In this document: positions 44,197 through 53,855 of the stretch, in pieces
Position numbering within the stretch: position 1 is the first letter of the stretch
Layout: each line of letters begins with the position of its first letter
From: a bacterium D16-36
Lineage (GTDB): Bacteria; Bacillota; Clostridia; Lachnospirales; Lachnospiraceae
DNA: 64,000 nt
Assembly: GCA_003611745.1 (NCBI GenBank)
Contig: RAYF01000007.1
Span: forward strand, 102,627 to 166,626
Direction of reading: 5' to 3'
Program-made: the position numbers and the translations under genes
The notes under the pieces: model-generated
What the model saw: the letters and a program-made list of their open reading frames with translations, nothing else
Told to the model about the DNA's origin: nothing
Databases searched by the model: none

Positions 44197-45504
44197 TTAA
44201 TTCCCAGCCGTTCCAATCAGATATGTGATAAACTGCTGTGCAGTCCGCCCTGAGATGCCTCCATGGCTCAGTTCCCATTTATTGGCCTCTGCCTTAAGTT
44301 CTTCTTCTGTCAGGGTGATTTCAGGATATTTTTCTGCCAGCGTTGTCACTATATTAAAATATTCCTTCTGGGACGGCTTGTAATATCCTATGGTCACACC
44401 GAAACGTGCCACAAGCGACAGTTTTTCCTGCATCGTATCCGAGCGGTGCAGTTCATCCTGAGACATATCCGAGCGGTCGCTCCAAGTCTCCCGAATGAGA
44501 TGGCGGCGGTTTGACGTGGCATAAATCAACACATTTTCCGGTTTCGTCTCCAGACCGCCTTCTATCACAGCTTTGAGGTATTTGTACTCAATCTCAAACT
44601 CTTCAAAAGATAAATCATCCATATAAATGATAAAACGGTAATTTCTATTTTTAATTTCTGCAATCACCTTTGATAAATCCTTGAACTGATGCTTATAAAC
44701 TTCTATCATGCGCAGCCCGCGGCTGTAGTATTGATTCAAAATCGCCTTAATACTGGTTGATTTTCCCGTTCCGGCATCCCCAAAGAGCAGCACATTATTT
44801 GCCCCGCGCCCCTCCACAAATGCCTCCGTGTTTGCAATCAGTTTCTTCTTCTGTTCTTCGTAGCCGACCAAATCATCCAGAACCATGTCGCCCGTCGTTG
44901 TAATCGGGCTTAAAATTCCAAACTCCTCTTCCCCTGAAATTCGGAATGCCTTATTCAGGCCAAACTTTCCTACGCCATATTTCTTATAAAAGTCCGTCAC
45001 AATTGTATAAAGCTGTGTTTCATCCTCCGCATTTTCAATCGCAAGGCTCAGCTCCTGAACTTTTTCACTGACGCTTTTATTAAAAATCTGCTCACTTTTT
45101 ACGACTGCCTTATAATTCGTAACAATGGTAAAGCAGTTAATGCCAAGCTCCTGCTCCATCCCTGAAAAATCATAATCAAACAGCCCCTTAAAGATCCCAA
45201 AATCACTTTTTGCAAACTCGTTTACTGTCCCCTCGTTAGCCCCTACTTTTTCAGACACAAGAGAGAATGGGTTCTCTGTCATAGCTAATAGAAATGCCAG
45301 ATAATTATGCCACAAATTCTTATCAAAACCATAGCGTGTTGCAATGTCAAGCAGACGGTTAATCTCCACATAGATTTCTGTAACCAGATTCTCCTTCACA
45401 TACTCCCCTGCTGCAAAACGCTGGCAGATATCCGACAGGCGGAATAAAATACTGTCCTCCCCTATATTTCTGTAAATTACCAATTTTGATGTCAAACGGT
45501 ACAA
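44197..45504 (-). CDS. DUF815 AAA-type ATP-binding protein
   Basis: A 435-residue protein whose C-terminal half is a DUF815 P-loop ATPase: Walker [16 protein letters not shown] (about 248-262), Walker B-like [14 protein letters not shown], and the sensor region [17 protein letters not shown]. The N-terminal half is helical and has no recognised domain. The family is widespread in Firmicutes but its function is not established. It lies directly downstream of argS on the same strand. Confidence 0.85.
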   Translation of the reverse strand: MYRLTSKLVIYRNIGEDSILFRLSDICQRFAAGEYVKENLVTEIYVEINRLLDIATRYGFDKNLWHNYLAFLLAMTENPFSLVSEKVGANEGTVNEFAKSDFGIFKGLFDYDFSGMEQELGINCFTIVTNYKAVVKSEQIFNKSVSEKVQELSLAIENAEDETQLYTIVTDFYKKYGVGKFGLNKAFRISGEEEFGILSPITTTGDMVLDDLVGYEEQKKKLIANTEAFVEGRGANNVLLFGDAGTGKSTSIKAILNQYYSRGLRMIEVYKHQFKDLSKVIAEIKNRNYRFIIYMDDLSFEEFEIEYKYLKAVIEGGLETKPENVLIYATSNRRHLIRETWSDRSDMSQDELHRSDTMQEKLSLVARFGVTIGYYKPSQKEYFNIVTTLAEKYPEITLTEEELKAEANKWELSHGGISGRTAQQFITYLIGTAGN

Positions 45505-45522
45505 TCAATCACCTCCCACAAA

Positions 45523-47289
45523 CTACATTTTTTCCGGCGCAGACAGCCCCAGCAGGTCAATTCCTGCCTCCAATACCCTGCCCGCCAGACGGCTTAGCTG
45601 GATATAGGACTCCCTTGCCCTTTCATTTTCATTCGTCACAATCTTATTCTCATGATAGAATTTATTAAATGCATCTGACAATTCATATAAAAACTGGCAG
45701 ACTTTGTGAGGTGCCTGCTCTGCAAAAGCAGCCTCCAGCGTCTCACCCCATTTAGACAGGGAAAGCATAACATCTGTCTGGCTTTTACTGTCCGCTGGAA
45801 GGACCGGAGCATCCTCCGCCACATGAATCCCCTGCGCCGCCAGTTTATTCATCAATGATTTAATGCGCACAATCGTATACAAGATATATGGGCCTGTATT
45901 CCCTTCAAAGGAAGTAAAGCGCTCCACATCAAATATATAGTCCTTGGCTGCCTGATTGCTCAAATCGCCGTATTTAATCGCTGCAAGGGCAATCTTATCT
46001 GCTGCATCTTCCCTCTCTGCCTGTCCCATTTCCCTGTCTGCCATTTTTTGTGCCACCTGCTCTGTCACATCGGCAAGCAGGGCCTCCAGACGGAGCACAC
46101 CGCCATCACGGGTCTTAAACGGCTTGCCATCCTTACCGTTCATCGTGCCGAAGCCGACAAATATTAAATCCACATCTTCACCGATTATCTTGGTCTTTCT
46201 TGCGCAGCGGAACACTTGCTCAAAATAAAGTGCCTGCCGCTTATCAACTACATAAATTATCTTCTTTGGGTCAAACAGCTTACGGCGTTCCACAATCGTT
46301 GCAAGGTCTGTCGTATTATAAAGCGTAGCACCATTTGATTTCAAAATCATACACGGAGGAATCTCCTTAGTATCTGTTTCCTCCTTCACATCTACCACCA
46401 GTGCCCCCTCATCAATGTGGGCATAACCGCCATCTTTCATCTCCTGAACCATAGCCGGAATATACGGCTGCGCATCGGATTCTTTCTTCCAGAGGTCAAA
46501 ATCTACATTCAGCTTATCATATATTTTTTTCAAATCTGCCACAGATACATTGACAATATGCTGCCACAATGCCAGATATCCCTTCCTTCCCGCCTGAAGT
46601 TCCGCCGTAGCCGCCTGCGCCTCTGCCTTATAATCCTCATGCTCTTTTGAATAACTGCTGGCAAAGGGGTAGATTTCCTCCAAATCAGCAATCCCAAAAG
46701 GCGGCTCCTCCGGATATTCCCCCTCAAAACTTTCATCAAAGTACGGCAAATCCGGCTGACGCTTTTTAAGCTCCGTTATAATCAGCCCGATTGGCAGCCC
46801 CCAGTCGCCCAGATGTGCATCCCCTATCACATGATAACCCAGATATCTGGAAATCCTCTTAATGCTCTCGCCAATAACTGCCGGGCGCAGATGCCCCACA
46901 TGAAGCGGCTTTGCCACATTCGCCCCGCCGTAATCTATCACAATCGTCTCTTCCTTGGCAGAAATATCACAGCCAAAGCTCTCACTCGCAGCCATCTCAT
47001 TAATATAATCCGCCAGAAACGTATGGCTGACCGTCATATTGATAAATCCCGGCATCTGTGCCGCAATCTCCTGAAATGTCCCACTTTCCGCCAGCAGTTC
47101 CACTACCTCCCCCGCCATCTGGATTGGCGCTTTATGGTATTCCTTCGCCGCAGCCAGTGCACCGTTGCACTGGTACTGGCACAAATCCGGGCGGTTCGAC
47201 ACTGTCACCCTTGCATATTTTTTATCATATCCGGCCTTTTCAAAGGCAGCGCTCAATTCCGTCTCCAAAAGCTCTATAATTTTCTTCAT
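45523..47289 (-). CDS. argS: Arginyl-tRNA synthetase
   Basis: A 588-residue class I synthetase. The N-terminal additional domain (1-90), the HIGH-type motif VAKPLHVGHLRP and the catalytic Rossmann core are present. The C-terminal anticodon-binding region includes TSFEGNTGPYILYTIVRIKS and the ending LAGRVLEAGIDLLGLSAPEKM. ATG 47289 (MKKIIELLETEL) has GGAGG 11 nt upstream; an ATG six codons earlier (47307) is the alternative. No T-box is visible. It lies 25 bp after aroA. Confidence 0.95.
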   Translation of the reverse strand: MKKIIELLETELSAAFEKAGYDKKYARVTVSNRPDLCQYQCNGALAAAKEYHKAPIQMAGEVVELLAESGTFQEIAAQMPGFINMTVSHTFLADYINEMAASESFGCDISAKEETIVIDYGGANVAKPLHVGHLRPAVIGESIKRISRYLGYHVIGDAHLGDWGLPIGLIITELKKRQPDLPYFDESFEGEYPEEPPFGIADLEEIYPFASSYSKEHEDYKAEAQAATAELQAGRKGYLALWQHIVNVSVADLKKIYDKLNVDFDLWKKESDAQPYIPAMVQEMKDGGYAHIDEGALVVDVKEETDTKEIPPCMILKSNGATLYNTTDLATIVERRKLFDPKKIIYVVDKRQALYFEQVFRCARKTKIIGEDVDLIFVGFGTMNGKDGKPFKTRDGGVLRLEALLADVTEQVAQKMADREMGQAEREDAADKIALAAIKYGDLSNQAAKDYIFDVERFTSFEGNTGPYILYTIVRIKSLMNKLAAQGIHVAEDAPVLPADSKSQTDVMLSLSKWGETLEAAFAEQAPHKVCQFLYELSDAFNKFYHENKIVTNENERARESYIQLSRLAGRVLEAGIDLLGLSAPEKM

Positions 47290-47314
47290 CTCTATTGATT
47301 CCTCCATTTTCTGA

Positions 47315-48664
47315 TTAATACGCCTGCCCCATCACCGCAAAATACTCTGGAAAGGTCTTTTTACAGCATGAGGGATTTTCAATGGCAACGCCCTCCGTCC
47401 GAAGCCCCGTAATGGCAAATGCCATCGCCGCCCTGTGGTCATCATATGTCCTGATTCTCGCCCCCTGCGGCCTGCCAGGATAAATCGTTATACCGTCCTG
47501 TGTTTCCCTGCATTTTATTCCCATTCTCCCAAGCTCCGTACAAATCACAGATATCCGGTCCGACTCCTGCCCCCTGATGTGGGCAATACCCTGTATCGTA
47601 ACCGGGGCGTCGGCATAAGGTGCGATTGCCGCCATAGTAAGCGCCTGATCCGAAAAATCACTAAAGGATGCAGTAATCCCCTTTAACTTTCCCTCCAGCG
47701 GCCCTTTCATCCACAACTGCAGCTCTCCACCCTCACCATCTCCATCCTGCCCGCAAGGGCTTTCTTTATCGCAAATCCATGCAGCCTCACATCCCATCTG
47801 CTCTAACACTTTCAAAAATTTCATATCCCCCTGCAGCGAATCTCTCCGCATATGGCGCACTACTGCGCTTCCCCCGGTAACTGCCGCCATCGCATAGAAA
47901 TAGCAGGCGGCAGATACATCCGGCTCTATCTGGTAACACTGCGCATGATATCCGCCCTCCAGCGCCTCATAACAGTCCCCATCCAGCCTCCTCACGCCAG
48001 GATGCCCAAACTGCTTCATCATCTGTTCAGTCATCTCTACATAAGAACGGGCACTCCTGCTTCCCGTCAACCTAACCTTCAGGCTGGAAAAACGGAGCGG
48101 TGCCGTCATCAAAAGCGCACTTAAAAACTGGCTGCTCCTGTCGATATTTAACTCCACGGCAGCACTCTCCTTCCGCCTGTCCGGCCTTTTCCTCCCAATT
48201 CCTTCTATTACCATAGGAAATGTATATTCTTCCCCCTGATAAGAAATATCTGCGCCCAGCTTCTCCAATACCTCCAGCAGCTCACGCATCGGTCGCTTTT
48301 TCATCTGCTCCGAGGCATCCACACGGTATACCCCATCGCCCATCGCAAGGAATGCTGTCAGAAAACGCGCTGCCGTTCCCGCACTGCCCGCATAAATCTC
48401 TGCCTCCTTCTTTGGAATACGCCCTCCCTGCCCTTTAATGCGAACGGTTTTCTCTTTCTCCTCTACCTCTATCTGAAATCCCAAATCCTCCAATGCCCTT
48501 AAAAAATATCTGGAGTCGTCACTAAACAAAACCCCTTTCAGCACAGATTCCCCATCTCCCATAGCAGCCATCAAAAGGGAACGGTTCGTAATACTTTTTG
48601 AACCGGGAACTTCCACCTGCATTGCGACCGGCCCGCCAGCTTTTTTTACCTCATATGTTTCCAT
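47315..48664 (-). CDS. aroA: 3-phosphoshikimate 1-carboxyvinyltransferase (EPSP synthase)
   Basis: A 449-residue EPSP synthase joining shikimate 3-phosphate and PEP. Diagnostic motifs are GSKSITNRSLLMAA (PEP and substrate lysine), YAGSAGTAARFLTAF (the usual NAGTAMR loop, here SAGTAAR) and the C-terminal DHRAAMAFAITGL. A low-complexity insert (CDKESPCGQDGDGEGGE, about 300) is unusual. The SAGTAAR loop places it with class II-like Firmicute enzymes. Confidence 0.94.
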   Translation of the reverse strand: METYEVKKAGGPVAMQVEVPGSKSITNRSLLMAAMGDGESVLKGVLFSDDSRYFLRALEDLGFQIEVEEKEKTVRIKGQGGRIPKKEAEIYAGSAGTAARFLTAFLAMGDGVYRVDASEQMKKRPMRELLEVLEKLGADISYQGEEYTFPMVIEGIGRKRPDRRKESAAVELNIDRSSQFLSALLMTAPLRFSSLKVRLTGSRSARSYVEMTEQMMKQFGHPGVRRLDGDCYEALEGGYHAQCYQIEPDVSAACYFYAMAAVTGGSAVVRHMRRDSLQGDMKFLKVLEQMGCEAAWICDKESPCGQDGDGEGGELQLWMKGPLEGKLKGITASFSDFSDQALTMAAIAPYADAPVTIQGIAHIRGQESDRISVICTELGRMGIKCRETQDGITIYPGRPQGARIRTYDDHRAAMAFAITGLRTEGVAIENPSCCKKTFPEYFAVMGQAY

Positions 48665-48715
48665 GAAAGTCCCCCTTCACCATAATTTTTCTCTAAGAAA
48701 CGAACTATCAGCAGA

Positions 48716-49990
48716 TTATTTACGGTTCCTTAGATTCATAACACATTCCAAAAATACCGGCTTCTGTGCAAAAATAAAGCTTCTCTTACTATAATTATAG
48801 TTTATAACATCCAATGCATCTTCCTCTGTCTCAAAAATGCAGTCACTTAAATCTATGTAAATCTTCTGACGGCTTAAATCTTCCAGCTTAAAAACAGACT
48901 CGCAGAATGAAATAATCGGCACCCCGTCTTCCTGCCGCTCCAGCCATGTGATGTCATATCCAAGCTTTCCCGCCAGATTCCTGATCCAGTCCGCCATCTG
49001 CTCATAACCATTGCTTTCCAGATAAATTTTATCTTTCCCCTTAAAAAGACGGTGAAATGGCTCCAAATGAAAGTCTAAGTCAAATATACGGTTCTCCCCC
49101 GCCCTGCCCATTTTTCCATGAATCGCGTCATCATAGGCAAGCATAATTGTCTTTGTCCTATTTTTGCAGCCGCTGTGCAGCCCCTCATATACATTTTGAA
49201 ATATCATCCCAAGAAATGCCTCTGCCATCTGCCCCAGTTTTTCCTCAGGAGTATATTTTGCAAAAAACATAATCCAGTTTCTCCATGCGTAATACGTTGG
49301 AAATGTGTTAACCGCCTCATTCTTTGCCCCCATGGCATGAAGGGCTTTCGCATTTCCGACAGATGCCACTTTATAACCGGCGAGATTACACCGATAGCAC
49401 CATTCTGTATCATCCCAGTACAAAAAATTCTCCTCTGGCATAAAACCAATCTTATCAATAATACTTCTGCGAACCATCAGGGAACATGCTGCCACACAGT
49501 CAACATACAGATAATCCGGCATTGTGCCATCTTCCAAAGCATTATAATAGTGAACCTCTGTACAAAAATTTTCAAAATCTATTTTCTGCCCAAATTGCTG
49601 GACATACTGCGGATTCTCCAAGTGGTACACCTTTGCGCCCGCCATGCCCACCTCCGGATGGTCCTCCAGAAATTCATAGAGATTTCCAACAGCATTTTCA
49701 TCCAGCATGGCATCATTATCCACGCACATTACATAGGGATATCCCTTCTCATAGGCAGCCCGCAGCCCGGTGTTAAATCCGCCGGAACCGCCGAGGTTTT
49801 CTTTGTTTACAAGCAGCGTCACCTCATTTGGATACCTCTCCCTGATCTGTTGCACAGACTGGTCTGTCGAGCCGTTATCTACCACATACAAATCAAAGTC
49901 TTTAAATCTGGATTCAAGAATGCACTGAATACACTCAAGAACTTCCTCTTCTTTATTATAATTACATATAACAATCCCTATCTTTTTCAT
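48716..49990 (-). CDS. Family 2 glycosyltransferase
   Basis: A 424-residue GT2-family (GT-A fold) transferase, rhamnosyl/galactofuranosyl-transferase-like. The N-terminal VICNYNKEEEVLECIQ, DNGSTDQSVQQIRERYP and GGSGGFNTGL motifs and metal-binding DND in YVMCVDNDAMLD (about 99) are intact. WDDTEWCYRCNLAGYKV supplies the probable catalytic acidic residues. The C-terminal 150 residues are specific to this subgroup. No membrane segments. A monocistronic cell-surface polysaccharide gene by inference; sugar and acceptor unknown. Confidence 0.88.
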   Translation of the reverse strand: MKKIGIVICNYNKEEEVLECIQCILESRFKDFDLYVVDNGSTDQSVQQIRERYPNEVTLLVNKENLGGSGGFNTGLRAAYEKGYPYVMCVDNDAMLDENAVGNLYEFLEDHPEVGMAGAKVYHLENPQYVQQFGQKIDFENFCTEVHYYNALEDGTMPDYLYVDCVAACSLMVRRSIIDKIGFMPEENFLYWDDTEWCYRCNLAGYKVASVGNAKALHAMGAKNEAVNTFPTYYAWRNWIMFFAKYTPEEKLGQMAEAFLGMIFQNVYEGLHSGCKNRTKTIMLAYDDAIHGKMGRAGENRIFDLDFHLEPFHRLFKGKDKIYLESNGYEQMADWIRNLAGKLGYDITWLERQEDGVPIISFCESVFKLEDLSRQKIYIDLSDCIFETEEDALDVINYNYSKRSFIFAQKPVFLECVMNLRNRK

Positions 49991-50368
49991 CTCATACTCC
50001 GTCTTTCTCTATTTTGGATATTCCTAAAAAAATTGCCGTCCCAAAGGATTGAGAACACATTAATAAGCAGTTTACACACCTGCAGTTATACTGCAGCCAG
50101 TAGAAACAGCCCGCATCAAAACAGTTTTAAATAATATTCAAAGTTTAACACCATTAAAAAGAAATGTCCAGATATGTCTGAAAAAATGCAGCGGTGAAGA
50201 ATCATTCATGACGAAGTAATATGTACAAGGTGGGTGAAATCAAATAGGGATAAAACTCAAAGACGATGATTAAAATTTGCGATGTTGTCCATAGAAATAT
50301 CGAGCATCGGATTATGTCAGCCAAAGTCCCAGTCTACAACCGTACGACAGAAAAGCTTCCGTGAAGTA
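49991..50368. other. Non-coding stretch upstream of the glycosyltransferase gene
   Basis: About 380 bp containing a CTGCAG/CTGCAG dyad (about 50081-50096) and otherwise A/T-rich sequence. No frame with a ribosome binding site was found. It merges into the PIN-domain pseudogene. Confidence 0.5.
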
Positions 50369-50803
50369 TTACATGATTTGCAAAAGGATTTCAGTTGTGG
50401 TAAACGCAGGAATACCAAAGTCCTCAAAAACTCTTTTATTTCGGGTGGCAATATAATCACAATGTATAGATTTGGCGCAAGTAGCAACAAGTCAATCCTC
50501 GAAATTCCTTGCCTTTTTCTGAAATGCAATAAGAATATCATTATTCGTAACACTGCATACTTTGACAATCTCCAAAAGTTTTCCGACTGCCTTATATGCA
50601 AAATCAGTACTATGGGTATATTTTCTTACAAGATAGAAGATATCTTCCTTAGCAATTAATTCAAGGTACTTTCCGAAAGTTTGGCTCGTTGCGTACGCGA
50701 GAATAAATTTGCACCACCCAAGTGCGCCCACAGGGTATTCGGCTTGAATTATCCTTATAATATGCGATCTTCCATATAAAATCAATAAAATCATGCGAAA
50801 CAA
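50369..50803 (-). pseudogene. VapC-like PIN-domain toxin pseudogene
   Basis: On the minus strand one frame reads KEDIFYLVRKY, then LLEIVKVCSVTNNDILIAFQ and ARNFED, then a TGA (50492-50494), then continues in the same frame LVATCAKSIHCDYIATRNKR and FGIPAFTTTEILLQIM to a TAA at 50369-50371. This is the second half of a PIN domain (NFEDCLxATxAxxxxCDYIxTRN), with the Cys codon changed to TGA. The N-terminal acidic residues (DTNV) are not found in any one frame, indicating further damage upstream. No antitoxin gene accompanies it. Confidence 0.75.
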
Positions 50804-50857
50804 GAAGAAATCACCAGTACGGCAGCCCCTTTATTGTACCATAATTCCTCCTTCTTC

Positions 50858-52765
50858 TTACTTATCATACCGTATGATTTCTTCCGTATATTTTCTTTCC
50901 ATATCATGTTTGATTTTCCTGTTTGCAGCCGTCTCAAAAAGAATAGAAAAATCATAATCTTCTGGATATAATTCTGCAGCAGCCACGTGCAGTTTAACCC
51001 TTTTATGGTTAATGTATATCTTCTTATCCGGCAGCTGTACCCTTAAAACACCTTTTTTATTGACTGGTTCGCACACAATCCCAATTTTTTTATCCGGATA
51101 GACCATAACACTATCACCAAGATTATATTGGGTGCGCAATTTCACACCGTCCTTCGGCTTCCTGCTTTTTATGATTCTATTTGTTCCAGACCTTTGCAGC
51201 ACCGCATCTTTTTTCTGAAAAGAATAAGCTCCCACCGCTTCTTCGCCATAAGCAGCCTCTATTGCTACACGAAGCATTTCATTTGGCATCCCCAGCCTAT
51301 CAGCAATATAGAATGCACAACTCTCACCTGCTTCCCCAAGTACCATCTGATAGCTTGGCTGTAGCGTTTCCTTATCAAAAGCCATTCTGGCATTCATAAT
51401 ATCCTGCGCCTGCTCCGCATATTCCTTCACCTCCGGGTAATGTGTTGTGACAAGAAAAGCAGCACCACTTTTTCTGAGCTCTTCCAATATAGCAATAGCA
51501 ATTCCCATACCCTCTGCCGGATCAGTCCCCGAACCCAATTCGTCCATGATAACAAGGCTTTCCCTGTCTATTTCACGCAGCACTTCCAGAACATTTTTGA
51601 TATGTGAAGAAAAAGTAGATAGATTCTGGGTAATATCCTGCCCATCCCCAATATCGCACAGATAAGAACTATTCATACAAATATCTGCCTCTTTGCAAGG
51701 GATATGCAGGCCGCACTGTGCCATCAGGCAGTTAAGCATGATTGTTTTTATTGCCACCGTCTTCCCCCCTGTATTTGGCCCGGTTATAATGATTCCACGA
51801 ACATTTTTACCCATTTCAAACTGCAGGGGTATATTTATCTTTTTATCCATCAGAGGATGCCTCGCATCCTTTAAAATAATCCTCCGTTCCGTATTGATAG
51901 ACGGTTCTGCGGCATCCAGATCCATACTGAATTTGCCTTTTGACAATATAAAATCCAGTTTTTCAACTACTTCAAAATTCTTATTCATAACATCAGTAGA
52001 TTCCGCTGCCATTGCAGATAACGTATACAAAATGCGATACACTTCGTTTTCCTCATCTATCCTCAGCAACTGCAATTCTTCATACTGCTTTGCAACACCC
52101 GCCGGTTCCATAAATAGCGTATTGCCGGTGGCAGATTTATCAATCACACTCCCTGCTACTTTTAACTTGCACTCTTTCCTTACAGGGACACATAATCTGC
52201 CATTACGCAGGGTACAGAAATGATCTGCCATGCACTCTTTATGGGAACGCATAACCTGGTCTGCCTTCCGCTTCATCTGTTCCTCACATTTCACGATTTG
52301 CTTTCTTATCTGCCCAAGTTCTTTGGAAGCATAATCATCTACCACGCCCCCTCTGATTTGTCTGCTGATTTCCTCCCGCAGCTCCTCCAATGCATCAAAC
52401 TCCTCCCCATAATATGCAATAGGATTATCGTACATCTTGCCCCTATCCAGATATTCCTTCAGCCGCTTTACCGAAACCAGCACAGACTCCACACGCTCTA
52501 ACTGATACGGAGTCAGGCAGCTGCCTTTTTCTGCATCCAGCCAAATCTCTTTTGCCTCCGTAATGTTCTGTAACGGCGGATTCCCCAGCTTTTCCATCAA
52601 GTCCCGCCCATGCGTTGTATCCCTAATCTGTTTCCTTAATTCCTTCTCATCCAGGTAAAAAGACAATGCCCTTATTTTTTCTTTTGCATATTCCGTAACT
52701 GCCAGCCCTTCCCATCTTTCCTTGACTTTATCAAATTCAATCTGCTTTTCTATATTCATTTTCAA
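50858..52765 (-). CDS. MutS2-like ATPase lacking the Smr nuclease domain
   Basis: A 635-residue MutS-family protein. The N-terminal clamp/coiled-coil region (1-290) is followed by the ATPase core with Walker A IITGPNTGGKTVAIKT (about 325), the IGDGQDITQNLSTFSSH signature, Walker B SLVIMDELGSGTDPAEG and the TTHYPEVKEYA sensor. A small beta region (YNLGDSVMVYPDKKIGIV) follows, and the protein ends at about 635, where typical MutS2 (about 780) continues into a linker and Smr nuclease. Probably anti-recombination or ribosome-collision related like MutS2, but without nuclease. Follows an ABC transporter locus. Confidence 0.85.
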   Translation of the reverse strand: MKMNIEKQIEFDKVKERWEGLAVTEYAKEKIRALSFYLDEKELRKQIRDTTHGRDLMEKLGNPPLQNITEAKEIWLDAEKGSCLTPYQLERVESVLVSVKRLKEYLDRGKMYDNPIAYYGEEFDALEELREEISRQIRGGVVDDYASKELGQIRKQIVKCEEQMKRKADQVMRSHKECMADHFCTLRNGRLCVPVRKECKLKVAGSVIDKSATGNTLFMEPAGVAKQYEELQLLRIDEENEVYRILYTLSAMAAESTDVMNKNFEVVEKLDFILSKGKFSMDLDAAEPSINTERRIILKDARHPLMDKKINIPLQFEMGKNVRGIIITGPNTGGKTVAIKTIMLNCLMAQCGLHIPCKEADICMNSSYLCDIGDGQDITQNLSTFSSHIKNVLEVLREIDRESLVIMDELGSGTDPAEGMGIAIAILEELRKSGAAFLVTTHYPEVKEYAEQAQDIMNARMAFDKETLQPSYQMVLGEAGESCAFYIADRLGMPNEMLRVAIEAAYGEEAVGAYSFQKKDAVLQRSGTNRIIKSRKPKDGVKLRTQYNLGDSVMVYPDKKIGIVCEPVNKKGVLRVQLPDKKIYINHKRVKLHVAAAELYPEDYDFSILFETAANRKIKHDMERKYTEEIIRYDK

Positions 52766-52776
52766 ACACTCCTTTC

Positions 52777-53400
52777 CTACAATCCTGTACTATTATAATG
52801 CTTCAGTCCCCGTTTCCAGATTAATGTTGTAATAACAGTAAATAGTATGGCCACACTGATTCCATAAACAGCCATCAGCAGATTCATCTCCCCAATCATA
52901 CTCTGTACTGGAAAAGTTGCCATAATCCCATACGGCAGGATAAGGTAAAAGACCACCTTATACAAGCCATGAAAGGCAATCCCCGGCAGCTTCATGCATA
53001 AATCAATTCCAGTCTCCTCTATCTGTTCCAGACGTACCATAGAAACGGTATACAGCGAAAAGGAACGGATTATTATTTCCATCTCGTAATACAAAATTTC
53101 CATGATAAGAAGCCAGAATAGATAAGAAAATATCATCAACATGGTCAGTTCCAGCATCAGCATACGGATGCCATATCCTATAATGCAGAGGCTCATAACT
53201 ATCAATGGAATAGAACCAGGGCTGATATTTTCCAAACTTAGATGCAGCAGCGGGCTAACTGGTTTCGTCAGATATAAATCCAATTCACCTGACCTGACTT
53301 TATGCGGTATGCTGTTTACGCCGAAGAAATAAACCGTCATATTAATGGCATTGAGCAGGGAAAAGGTGCCGATATATAAAATCATTTCCCCTGCCCCCAA
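52777..53400 (-). pseudogene. ABC-2 permease, 3' part (frameshifted or fused)
   Basis: A 207-codon frame matching the C-terminal three-quarters of an ABC-2-type (COG3694-like) permease: SGELDLYLTKPVSPLLHLSL and five hydrophobic segments. It lacks the family N-terminus. The missing N-terminal end (FGAVYSQVETVGDWGQG) lies in the other frame at the end of the upstream ORF; adding one G to the GGGG run at about 53384-53387 would join them. So the two ORFs are one broken gene or a frameshift artefact. Confidence 0.7.
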
Positions 53401-53855
53401 TCCCCAACTGTTTCCACCTGTGAATAAACTGCACCAAATGCTAATACCTGAATGGCAAACAGGCTCCCATCCACAACTGCCGCAATAAAATCAAATGCCA
53501 TATAGAATAATACAACACCAAGTTCCATTGCCATAAAATACCGCTCTATCCCCACAGGTATCACCATATATTTTGAAAATGTCCCATTTCGTATCCTGTC
53601 ATGAATCTCAGCACTGATACCGTCCGACATTTCTAACTGCGACAAAAAGGAATGGATGATGTAATATGACAGCATGCCATGGAAGGTAAACTGCCCCACC
53701 ATTTCATGATTTTGAAAGACTATGCCCCATAGAAGGTACGCAAAAATAATTCTTGCTATCGTAAAAAACATGTTAAACAGGACATCGCCCCTCCAGGCCA
53801 ACTGCGTTTTCATATATATTTTTGAAATTTCAAGATATTTTTCCAAGACACCCAC
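53382..53855 (-). pseudogene. ABC-2 permease, 5' part (hybrid of two permeases)
   Basis: Begins with a COG4587-like permease N-terminus (about 1-140: MKTQLAWRGDVLFNMFF, RNGTFSKYMVIPVGIERYF) then switches to the start of a second permease (about 145 on). Normally two permease genes of about 260 codons each follow the ATPase gene; here their equivalent totals about 360 codons, pointing to a deletion that fused them, plus a one-base frameshift. Start is uncertain: GTG 53855 (used here) or TTG 53846, both overlapping the ATPase gene. Confidence 0.65.

Noticed and set aside
50492..50494. TGA in the PIN-domain gene as a selenocysteine codon
   Set aside because: The N-terminal half is also damaged, no SECIS-like hairpin is evident after the codon, and PIN toxins are not selenoproteins; a nonsense mutation is simpler.
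50282..50659. 125-codon plus-strand frame starting MLSIEISSIGLCQ
   Set aside because: It is antisense to the PIN-domain pseudogene, has no SD and no recognisable content.
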